Origin: Flavobacterium flavigenum
GTDB lineage: Bacteria; Bacteroidota; Bacteroidia; Flavobacteriales; Flavobacteriaceae
DNA: 64,000 nucleotides
Reading direction: 5' to 3'
Assembly: GCF_027111255.2 (NCBI RefSeq)
Contig: NZ_CP114285.2
Coordinates: 310,001-374,000 of the forward strand
Each line of letters begins with the position of its first letter. Position 1 is the stretch's first letter. A program made the position numbers and the translations under genes. The notes below the pieces were generated by a model. That model had not been told where the DNA came from, made no database searches, and was given only the letters and a program-made list of their open reading frames with translations. Shown here one piece after another: positions 28,744 through 36,107 of this stretch.

Positions 28744-28881
28744 GCACATAACACTTGCTACAATAGATTTGGGCAATTGGCTTAATTTGAAAAATGGTCT
28801 TGTATTTGGGATGATTTGGCAAATCCGAAAATAAGGCTTAATTTAATCCCAAACCTCTTGTAGCAAGGGGACGTTGTGTGC
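28744..28881 (+). repeat. attC-like site of cassette 1
   Basis: This 138-base imperfect palindrome starts GCACATAAC and ends GTTGTGTGC. Inner arms cttgctacaa (28754-28763) and ttgtagcaag (28858-28867) pair perfectly, with further pairing of tttggg and cccaaa, so a long folded hairpin like an integron attC can form. The crossover would fall after G 28873. Confidence 0.75.
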
Positions 28882-28906
28882 TATTTTCGAACGATTTAAA
28901 CCATAA

Positions 28907-29617
28907 ATGAAAATGAAAAAACTATCTACTTTAACGTGTATTCTGGTTGTATTTTCAAATTGTTTAGCACAAAATGAAAGTCTTTCTTTAATTGGAAATT
29001 GGAAAGAAATTGAATATCATTGAAATAATGGTGCGAAAGATTATGTGCGAAAAATTGAAAACGGACAAATACTTACGTTTGAAGAATACAGTTTGATTAA
29101 TGATGGATTAGGTAACATTGGAACGTTTAAAAAGAAAGGTGATAGTCTTCATATCATGTTAGACAATCAAAACAAATTCTATCGTATTCATTTATATAAT
29201 AAAAAGTTAACATTAACTCCAGTAACATCAAAATATGAAATAATTTGTGATGAAGGTTGTACATACATATACACAAAAACAGATAATACTCAGGTTAATA
29301 TTCAAGAAGAAAATATAATTTCAGGAAAAATAACTTTTAAGGAAGATGATAACGAAATGGCTGGTGTATTTATAAAAAATAAGACAAAAAATGTTTTAAC
29401 GGTAACAGATTATTATGGACAATTTGTAATGAAGGCTTCTAAAAATGATGATATAATTATAAATTATCCTAATATGCAAATGGTAGAATTTAAAATAACA
29501 GACAAAAAAAACTATGATATAATTTTAGAAGAATATGTTCACCAAAAATCGCCTAAAGAAATAAGACAAGAAAAGAGAGAATTGAGAAGAAAAGGTTTTA
29601 TAAAATATGAACAATAA
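28907..29617 (+). pseudogene. Cassette 2 gene: exported protein interrupted by an in-frame TGA
   Basis: The reading frame from ATG 28907 codes a signal peptide (MKMKKLSTLTCILVVFSNCL, then AQNESL) and a lipocalin-like start LIGNWKEIEYH, then meets TGA at 29021-29023. The same frame continues without a stop for 198 more codons to 29617. The C-terminal part (about 115-200 of the full frame) is a carboxypeptidase-regulatory-like beta-sandwich (ISGKITFKEDDNEMAGVFIK). A GGA to TGA change would explain the break. A restart at GTG 29045 would give a product without a signal peptide, so loss of function is likely. Confidence 0.75.
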
Positions 29618-29630
29618 AAATAAAAAAACA

Positions 29631-29881
29631 GCACACAACAGCCGTTTGGCGAGATTGGGGTTTTAGGCTGAATTTAAAGATGGTTTTGTATTTGGGAAAT
29701 TTATGTTTAATCGAAAAATCTCGTATCTTTATTCGCCAACCTCGCCAAGCGACAAGACGTCAGGCTGTGAAAAAACCTCTTCAAATTTATAAAGTATTCG
29801 GGGGGCTACCAAAGAAAAAACTCAAATATGAGATTCTCAAGAGGCTGATTTTAGTTTTTTCACAGACTGACGTTAGCAAAC
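29631..29881 (+). repeat. attC-like site of cassette 2 carrying an inserted palindrome
   Basis: The site starts GCACACAAC, has inner arms ccgtttggcgag (29642-29653) and ctcgccaagcg (29742-29752), and ends GTTAGCAAAC at 29872-29881. Between the right arm and that end lies a long palindrome (29757-29872): acgtcaggctgtgaaaaaac against gttttttcacagactgacgt. Removing it would give an attC of about 135 bases, the same size as the site of cassette 1. Confidence 0.65.
29757..29873. mobile_element. MITE-like palindromic insertion at the cassette crossover point
   Basis: About 115 bases with near-perfect terminal inverted repeats (ACGTCAGgCTGTGAAAAAA and its complement, one mismatch) and an inner cctctt/aagagg pair. 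It sits exactly where the G|TT crossover of the attC-like site should be. No ORF of its own is convincing. It could be a miniature transposable element that targets attC sites or a gene-less mini-cassette. Confidence 0.5.
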
Positions 29882-29918
29882 ATTTTTCTCGGTGCGCCCA
29901 ACAACTAAAATCTTAAAC

Positions 29919-30434
29919 ATGAAAAACTTCTTATTCTTACTCTTTGTTGTCTTGACTTTATTTTCAAGTTGTAAAAAAGAATTACCAAAGGAAATAGAAA
30001 ATCCGAAGTTTTTTAGAACTTGGTATGATACTGTTCAAGGAATGCCTTTCAGAGCGAAATTATGTATAAAACCTGATAAAACTTTTGAGTACTCAAGTCA
30101 TGCTTGCCAATCTGGTTCCAAAAGTAATGGAATATGGAAAATAGTCAATGATACGATATCGTTAAAAAGTATAAAACCAAAAGGCTGTCTTTTCCAAAAT
30201 CGTTTTGGCGTATATTGCATTAAGATTGGTGATAAAAGTTATTTTGAAAACAATAAAACAATAAAAGGTTGTGAACCAACTGGAAGAGAATCTGACTATG
30301 AAATTTTTGAAAACGAAAAGTTTATAATTAGAAATGACACTCTAATTCATATAAATCAACAAGAAAATGATTGTGGAGAATTAAGAGTGGCTTTTTCAAC
30401 AAAAGAGAAAGTGAGAAAAATTTACAGTAAATAA
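29919..30434 (+). CDS. Cassette 3 gene: small lipoprotein of unknown function
   Basis: The 171-residue lipoprotein starts at ATG 29919, preferred over an upstream in-frame start at 29892 because it gives a clean lipoprotein signal with lipobox LFSSC (Cys about 18). The mature part has FRTWYDTVQGMPFRAKLCIK and a later GIWKIVNDTISLKSI, a pattern seen in small lipocalin-like stress lipoproteins. No family was assigned. Six further Cys are present. It is the single payload gene of cassette 3. Confidence 0.75.
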   Translation: MKNFLFLLFVVLTLFSSCKKELPKEIENPKFFRTWYDTVQGMPFRAKLCIKPDKTFEYSSHACQSGSKSNGIWKIVNDTISLKSIKPKGCLFQNRFGVYCIKIGDKSYFENNKTIKGCEPTGRESDYEIFENEKFIIRNDTLIHINQQENDCGELRVAFSTKEKVRKIYSK

Positions 30435-30440
30435 AAAAAC

Positions 30441-30480
30441 GTTTGCTAACAATTGCTACAATATATTTGGACAATCTTAA
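30441..30480 (+). repeat. Truncated attC-like site of cassette 3
   Basis: Only the left half is left: GTTTGCTAAC, then aattgctacaatatatttgg, which closely matches the left half of the cassette 1 site (ttgctacaatagatttggg). The right half and the next start core are missing, and an unrelated gene starts at 30491. The array has therefore been cut here. Confidence 0.65.
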
Positions 30481-30490
30481 AATCACGTAA

Positions 30491-30883
30491 ATGATCGAAA
30501 ATCAAATATCTAGACAAGAAGAAATAACAACTGAATTTTTAAAAATATTAGACACTCATTTGAATGATATTGTAGAATATCGTACTGACAAAATGAAAGA
30601 AATAAATGAAATTGCAAAACTTTTAAATATTCACCCAACACATTTGAGTGATACCATCAAGAATTTTACTGGGAAGCCTGCTTGTTATTTTTATGAAAAT
30701 AAAATTATAGATATAGCAAAAAAAATGTTGGAAGAAACTCCAAAAAGTATAAAGGAAATTGCGGAAAATTTAACCTATGACCCATCCAATTTTACTAAAT
30801 TTTTTAAGGCATACGCTAATAAAACCCCAAAACAATACAGATTAGATTTTTTGAAAAATAATTTTGAAAATAAGATCCTGTAA
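30491..30883 (+). CDS. Short AraC-type HTH protein
   Basis: The 130-residue protein has little more than an AraC-family DNA-binding domain. The first HTH is IAKLLNIHPTHLSDTIKNFT (about 40-60), and the second lies in KSIKEIAENLTYDPSNFTKFFKAYANKTPKQY (about 88-118). There is no sensor domain, so it may bind DNA constitutively or be the remains of a longer regulator. The gene lies directly after the truncated cassette end and before a VOC-family gene that it might control. Confidence 0.85.
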   Translation: MIENQISRQEEITTEFLKILDTHLNDIVEYRTDKMKEINEIAKLLNIHPTHLSDTIKNFTGKPACYFYENKIIDIAKKMLEETPKSIKEIAENLTYDPSNFTKFFKAYANKTPKQYRLDFLKNNFENKIL

Positions 30884-30951
30884 TATTCACCACAACTATC
30901 TTAATTGCAATTGATAATTTTGTTCTCGAAACTTAATACACAAATTAAAAA

Positions 30952-31398
30952 ATGGAAGAACAAATTACATCACTAACTTTTTCAAGAAAAAATTCAGAAA
31001 GTCCGTTTAATGATTTTAAAGCTGGACACTATTCTATTCGAACAACAGAATACCAATCTTTAATAAATTGGTATAAAGAAAAGTTAGATTTCAGATTAAT
31101 AAAGGAATGGACATCAGGAGAAATGCAACTTGCATTTATGGCATTACCAAATGACGACAGTTTTCTACTTGAAATACTTGGAGTTAAAAATATTGAACAA
31201 GAGACATACACAGAAAACAAAGCTGGATATGACCATATATGCTTTAATGTTATGGATTTAAACTTAACAATCGAAGAATTAAATAAACGTAAAATAAATA
31301 TTCTTCGAAGTTTTAAAGCACCTGCCATAGGAAAGAGAGTTGCATTCATATTAGATCCATTTGGAAATAAAATAGAATTTTGTGAAGATATTAAATAA
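30952..31398 (+). CDS. VOC-family (glyoxalase/dioxygenase fold) protein
   Basis: The 148-residue protein has paired beta-alpha-beta-beta-beta modules of the vicinal-oxygen-chelate fold: HYSIRTTEYQSLINWYKEKL at the start, FLLEILGVKN, then GYDHICFNVMDLNLTIEELN, and the ending FILDPFGNKIEFCED, which supplies the usual C-terminal metal-ligand Glu. The fold serves glyoxalases, resistance proteins that bind drugs, and dioxygenases. The substrate is unknown. No signal peptide is present, so it is cytoplasmic. The AraC-type gene just upstream suggests inducible control. Confidence 0.85.
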   Translation: MEEQITSLTFSRKNSESPFNDFKAGHYSIRTTEYQSLINWYKEKLDFRLIKEWTSGEMQLAFMALPNDDSFLLEILGVKNIEQETYTENKAGYDHICFNVMDLNLTIEELNKRKINILRSFKAPAIGKRVAFILDPFGNKIEFCEDIK

Positions 31399-31411
31399 GT
31401 GATAGAAAAAC

Positions 31412-32017
31412 ATGAAAAAACGTGGACTAAATATTTTGGTTGCAATAACAGTAGTTAGTTTTATAGGTTGTGGAAACTCACAACAGAATACAAACAATAA
31501 CGGTAAGATTGATACAAAAGCAAATCAATCTACAACAGACAAATCGCATATGATTAAACAAAAAATAACCCCCAACATTTGGGTTGAAACCACTGATGCA
31601 AAAGCAGTAGCGGATTATTATTTATCAATATTTAAGGACGGTAAATTAAAAGAGCATCACAAATATACAAATCCAGCAGAAGCAGGTGGCGGAAACTTTG
31701 AAACTGCCACTATTGAAGTTGCAGGTATGGAATTGAGTATTTTGGCGGCAGGACCGTTTTTCAAGTTCAATGAATCTGTTTCGTTAGTCATTAATTGTAA
31801 AGACCAGGCAGAGGTAGATTATTATTGGAATGCTTTGACTGCAAACGGTGGGCAAGAAAGTTCTTGTGGCTGGTGTAAGGACAAATACGGCTTATCATGG
31901 CAGGTAGTTCCTGTTGAATATTTTGACCTAATTAACAGCAAGGATCCTAGGGTTAGAGAAAAGGCAATGAAAAACACACTTACCCAGAAAAAAATTATTT
32001 TATCTCAACTTCAATGA
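31412..32017 (+). CDS. VOC-fold (PhnB/3-dmu-9_3-mt type) protein with a lipoprotein signal
   Basis: The 201-residue product combines a lipoprotein signal (VVSFIGC, Cys about 20) and a low-complexity linker with a PhnB-like VOC domain (about 50-185). Motifs include KQKITPNIWVETTDAKAVAD, SLVINCKDQAEVDYYWNAL and CGWCKDKYGLSWQVVP. PhnB-like VOC proteins are normally cytoplasmic; an exported lipid-anchored version is unusual. It begins 13 bases after the preceding VOC gene, so the two are probably co-transcribed. Confidence 0.85.
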   Translation: MKKRGLNILVAITVVSFIGCGNSQQNTNNNGKIDTKANQSTTDKSHMIKQKITPNIWVETTDAKAVADYYLSIFKDGKLKEHHKYTNPAEAGGGNFETATIEVAGMELSILAAGPFFKFNESVSLVINCKDQAEVDYYWNALTANGGQESSCGWCKDKYGLSWQVVPVEYFDLINSKDPRVREKAMKNTLTQKKIILSQLQ

Positions 32018-32121
32018 TAGTCATGAAAATAAACTTGAATTGATATCGTGGTCTTTATCACATGCCTTATTATACATTGAATTCAAAATTTTCGAATTAG
32101 CAGAGTCAAAGCTCAAAAAAT

Positions 32122-33386
32122 ATGAAGAAAGAGTTACAAAATATATTTATAGGTATTGTTTTATGTTTAGTGGGGTATTATTTATACTCTGTCAAATATG
32201 TTTTTTTAAATTATACAGGAATTGTATTTATTTTATATCGCGTTTTTGTTGTAATCGTTAAAACCTCAAAAATTTTGCTTTTGCTTAATGGAGAATTTAA
32301 AAATATACGAGATTTTGAAAACAAACAGAATCTTACAATTCCCGACTTTATCAGCGGAGTTCTTAAATTTAGAATTAAAAGCAATAAGGAAATAGGATTT
32401 GAAATCCCATTTTTTGGAACCTTTTATGTCATGGATTACAATAACAGAACAGAGGATAAAATTGACAACCCAAACTACATTACTAAAGAAATAGCACATA
32501 CAGTAAAGCAGAGGCTATATCCCTTGTACAATTTTTCAAAAGTTATTCCATTTGCAGTCGATAATAGTTACAAAGTATTATTTTTTGAAAGTGGCAAAGA
32601 TGAAATAAATATTATGAATCTGGATGATTCAGCCTTAAAGTCTTTTAAGCTTGAAAATAAATTAAATTTTTATTTAGATATTAAAAATTTAGAATTTAAA
32701 AATGATGCCTATTACTATAATGGCTTAAAAAAATAGAGTCATTAATTCCAGAAAATCAATACTTCTATGATGTTCCGGATGCTATTTGTGAAGGTAGAGA
32801 TTATTTAGATGTTTTCAGTAAATCTTTCCATCTTTTAGGTTCAGATATCAATTATTCTATTTTAAATATTGATGAAAAGGATGATAAGTACTTTATAGAA
32901 ATGCAAATTGAAGATAAAATTTTTAACACTTACTTTAATAGACAAAGCCACTATATTGACAGTACAAGAATTACTATCGTATTAAATGAAATCCTGACAC
33001 AAATAAAATACAATCCTTCAAAAAGGTTCTACCTGCTATCTACTTCATTCTGTGATTTTGATATTTTACTAGCTGACGAAAATACTTATCAAAAACTCAA
33101 TGAAAATGGCTGCCTGGAATTTGATTATGAAAAGCATAAAATAAGTCCCGATGAAATTTCAATTATAAGGAAATACTCCGATTTAGATACAGAAATTGAC
33201 AACATAGCATTTCATATAAAAGTTATAATTAAAAACGAGAAAGAGCTAAAAAAAGGCAATCAATATCATTTTGCTTATAAAACAAATTATACTTTTGATG
33301 AAGAAGGAATAACTGAGGTAAAGAAGAGACTTAAAGTCGAAATCGTGAAAATGGAATCCGGCTATGAAATTTTTTTCATTAAGTAA
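32122..33386 (+). pseudogene. Unknown protein gene split by a -1 frameshift at A AAA AAA
   Basis: The first frame (32122-32736, 204 codons) starts MKKELQNIFIGIVLCLVGYY, has one or two membrane segments, and ends TTA AAA AAA TAG. The -1 frame is open from 32721 and continues to 33386 with no good start until 32901; it reads WLKKIESLIPENQYFYDVPD and on. Joined, they give a product of about 420 residues. The heptamer is in the right phase for -1 slippage, so it may be programmed frameshifting, a true mutation, or a homopolymer error. I recognise no family. Confidence 0.6.
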
Positions 33387-33430
33387 AATTTGATAGGCTT
33401 AATAATTATCTTCCAACTTTCCGGTTTTCC

Positions 33431-33522
33431 GCTCTCCGAAGTGTTCTTATAACATGCTGTGCGAAAGTCTCTGACCCCCTCTCCGAAGTGTTTCTCTTGA
33501 AAAGCTGCTCAAACGTCTCTGA
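33431..33522 (+). repeat. Direct repeats P, right copies (two in tandem)
   Basis: Two versions of the 45-base element at 27839 lie here, 33431-33474 and 33479-33522, each starting ctctccgaagtgtt and ending gtctctga. The first agrees better with the left copy. They end about 60 bases before the serine recombinase remnant. Confidence 0.65.
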
Positions 33523-33581
33523 ATTTGCGTAATTTTTTTACAATTTTATAATTCAAAACCTCTCAAAGTCTCCCTACAATT

Positions 33582-34618
33582 CCTGAAAATAAAATGATGA
33601 TGGCATTCTACCTTGCAGTACCTGAGGTGGAAAATGACAGAAGAGCGCTAAATACCTTTCATGGGATGAGAAGAGCAAAGAAGGAAGGAAGATAGAACAG
33701 GTTTACCATATGGCCTGCAGACGTGGATTTAAAAGAACAAAAACTAACATGTGGGGTTTAATACGTAATCCAATTTACTGCGGTAAAATTTTTATTCCCA
33801 AATATAAAGATGAAGAAAGCAGACTTGTAACAGGGCAGCATGAACCTCTAATTTCAGAAGGATTGTTTTATAATGTACAGGATATTTTAGACGGAAAATC
33901 AAGAATCTACAGACCAAAAATTCAAACTGTAGCAGAATTTCCCCTTAGAGGATTTATAGTTTGTCCTTTTTGTGATAAAAAGCTACAGGGAAGTAAATGT
34001 AAAGGAAGACATAAACACTATTATTACTATCATTGCGATGCACAGTGTAAGTTTCGAATCAATTCAGAAGTAGCTAATAAAATGTTTATTGATGAACTGA
34101 AAAAATATGAGCCAATACCTGAAGTTAAAAAATTATACAGCTCTATTTTGTATGAAACACATCGTGAACTAGCAGATAATGCCGGAGTACAAAAAAGAAG
34201 GCTTTTGGAACAGATTAAAGATTATGAACTTAGATTGAGCAAAGCCAGAGATTTACTTCTATCATCAAAGATCGAAGCCGATGATTATAAAATGATGAAG
34301 GAAGACTATAATTTACGAATTACAAACCTCGAAAGAGAATTATCATCGATCGTAAAAGACAAGCATAGTATTGAAAGTCTACTGGTAAAAGGGGTTGACA
34401 ATCTTATAAAGCTAAATGAAACGTACATCAATAGAAATTTGTCTGATGCTAGAAGCCTAATTGGTTTGGTTTACCCTGAAAATTTCACAATTCGTGAAAA
34501 TAAAATACAAACCGCTAGGGTTAATAAAATAATAGAGTCAATCTATCTGATTAATAGTGAGTTACGGCATAAAAAAACGGGACAAAAGATGATTTTTATC
34601 TTTTGTCCCGTAGAGTGA
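33582..34618 (+). pseudogene. Serine recombinase remnant (N-terminus and centre lost)
   Basis: Two segments of one large serine recombinase remain. The first (33582-33695) reads IPENKMMMAFYLAVPEVEND and then RRALNTFHGMRRAKKEGR before a stop; it is the end of the catalytic domain. The second, in another frame, runs to 34618: EQVYHMACRRGFKR, IRNPIYCGKIFIPKYKD, a zinc-ribbon (CPFCDKKLQGSKC with later Cys) and a coiled coil (about 155-220 of the 302-codon ORF). The catalytic Ser and the centre of the recombinase domain are missing, so it is dead. Its last codons run through a terminator hairpin. Confidence 0.85.
34571..34616. terminator. Hairpin nearly identical to the tRNA-Arg terminator
   Basis: cgggacaaaag pairs with cttttgtcccg around gatgatttttat, with A-run before it. 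With flanks through gtgac it matches 46072-46121, where the same hairpin follows tRNA-Arg, at nearly every position. On the minus strand it ends in a T-run, so it works best leftward. It may be half of an attachment-site pair. Confidence 0.7.
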
Positions 34619-34895
34619 CGGGGACAGGACAAATTACAACATCATTTTTGGATGATTTGAAGAAATTGGCGTACCATATGTAGTGTCTGTCTTTCATTGG
34701 CTTTATAAATTTGGTTTAGATGTCCTGTTGGGGATTGATGTAAAAATTATAAAAACTCAATTGATTCATTGCATGAAACTAGTATATAAATTTAAAAAAT
34801 TTATGGAGGATTTTAAAAAATGTTTTAAGCTAAGGAAGGATTGTCTTTCTTTGGCTCCATGAATTACTTTATGCAATTTAGGTTTTGTGGTACAA
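34611..34895. repeat. Repeat R, copy 1 (after the serine recombinase)
   Basis: From gtgacggggacaggacaaat onward, this stretch matches R3 (41340-41500) closely and R2 (37788-38065) more loosely over a longer span. Shared landmarks are gatgatttgaagaaattggc, aaatttggtttagatgtcct, ttggggattgatg and, in R1 and R2 only, a later ttgtctttctttggct. The rest of the gap to 35243 is AT-rich without an ORF. Confidence 0.7.
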
Positions 34896-35243
34896 AAGTA
34901 ATCCCTTTTAGGTATTCGAATCTAAACTTCTTAGATCTTGATTTAGGTGTTTTTTATTCCACTGTATTTTTAGAATCATTATTTCAATAAAGAAGTAAAA
35001 ACTATTTTTATTCAACTTTAGAAGAAAATCAATACTAATTCGACTTCTAGTTAGTGTTAGAACTTTATTTTTAATTTTCATGTTTTTTATTGAAAATCAA
35101 GTAGTTGTACTTGGTTTGATTCTGGATTTTATATTTACATTTACTTTGTGAACCAATAGATGTTTATATGCATTTATACATTTAGGCACTACTATTTTAT
35201 TTTGTGATTTGTTCATATTTACTAATCTATAATATTTTATGTT

Positions 35244-36107
35244 ATGCGTACACTACTATCAATGTTGCTTACCTCGGTTATTATTTTTTCAGCTTCAAGC
35301 CAGAATGTCAAAAAGAGTTGGCTTAAAGTTTTGGAAAATTGCGGCAAATCAGAAATAATGGGAAAAAATACTGTTTTTTTTGGGCCATCAAATAGCATAG
35401 GTCTTGGGAGTATTTGGAGAAAGACTGAAGACAAAGGTTATAATCCTAGATTTGAATTGGCTGCCCTATTTCAAGATTCTTTAATTCGAAATAGAATGAT
35501 TAAACTAGGAACTAAGGCAGAAAAGTGCACAAATTCAAAAAATGTCAAATGGAATGCGAAAGTTAACTTAGCAATGCTAGGACCAATATTTGGACTTAAC
35601 GGTCTAGACATAAGTTTAAGAAATGTAAGAAAAACAGTGGTTTCGGTCGATAACTTGGCTTTGGATTTACTTCTTGAAGTACCATTCGAACAGGCTATTA
35701 AAAATCTAGCGACTACGCAGCCTGAAAATCCATTTCTTCAAGATATTTTGTCTCATGATGGCAGATTGTTGGTTACAAAGGCTTATCGATTAAGCGCATT
35801 AACTGTTAAACTGACATATGATGCAAAGGACTTAGAAGCTTTGAAGGATAAGTATCCGACTGGGGCAACCATTAATCTGGGAGGCGAAAGCGGCCTAGGA
35901 TTTGATGTGGGTTATAGTTCTGACAAAGAGATGATTTTGACTCTTTCTACAGATGTTTATATTGCGGGTGAACTCTCCAGGCTTTCAACCAACGGAACGA
36001 TAAATCTCAATAATCAGAATGATTTAAAATTAGAATTGATACCTATTAAAGTTGAAGATGGAAATATAGTTGGCAAAATTGAGGGACTTCAAACTGTTGG
36101 AAAATGA
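35244..36107 (+). CDS. Exported protein of unknown family, paired with a metallopeptidase
   Basis: The 287-residue product has a signal peptide (MRTLLSMLLTSVIIFSASSQ) and no membrane helix after it. The body alternates beta-rich stretches, for example VKWNAKVNLAMLGPIFGLNG and VKLTYDAKDLEALKDKY, then STDVYIAGELSRLSTNG. I do not recognise a family; parts recall the strand pattern of bacterial gasdermins, but a Sec signal would be unusual there. It overlaps the next gene by 4 bases (ATGA), so the two proteins are made together. Direct repeats flank the pair. Confidence 0.75.
   Translation: MRTLLSMLLTSVIIFSASSQNVKKSWLKVLENCGKSEIMGKNTVFFGPSNSIGLGSIWRKTEDKGYNPRFELAALFQDSLIRNRMIKLGTKAEKCTNSKNVKWNAKVNLAMLGPIFGLNGLDISLRNVRKTVVSVDNLALDLLLEVPFEQAIKNLATTQPENPFLQDILSHDGRLLVTKAYRLSALTVKLTYDAKDLEALKDKYPTGATINLGGESGLGFDVGYSSDKEMILTLSTDVYIAGELSRLSTNGTINLNNQNDLKLELIPIKVEDGNIVGKIEGLQTVGK

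Larger units (their letters stand above)
28102..30480 (+). mobile_element. Three-cassette array with integron attC-like ends, no integrase in view
   Basis: Three consecutive units each start with a short core that is the exact reverse complement of a core near their own end. The pairs are GTTATGTGC (28101) with GCACATAAC (28744), GTTGTGTGC (28873) with GCACACAAC (29631), and GTTAGCAAAC (29872) with GTTTGCTAAC (30441). That is what integron cassettes show after G|TT recombination, because attC is rebuilt when the cassette is circular. Each carries one small gene in the same direction with its own upstream gap. No tyrosine integrase gene lies in the window, so this matches the class called CALIN (attC clusters lacking an integrase). 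Confidence 0.75.

Noticed and set aside
29680..29916. 78-codon ORF in the cassette region
   Set aside because: It lies across the attC-like site and the inserted palindrome and has no start signal or family features.
32040..32261. 73-codon ORF overlapping the start of the split gene
   Set aside because: It is in another frame, overlaps a longer frame with better coding features, and has no conserved motif.
33431..33522. Tandem short repeats considered as a CRISPR array
   Set aside because: Only two copies, imperfect, separated by about 4 bases, and no cas genes nearby.
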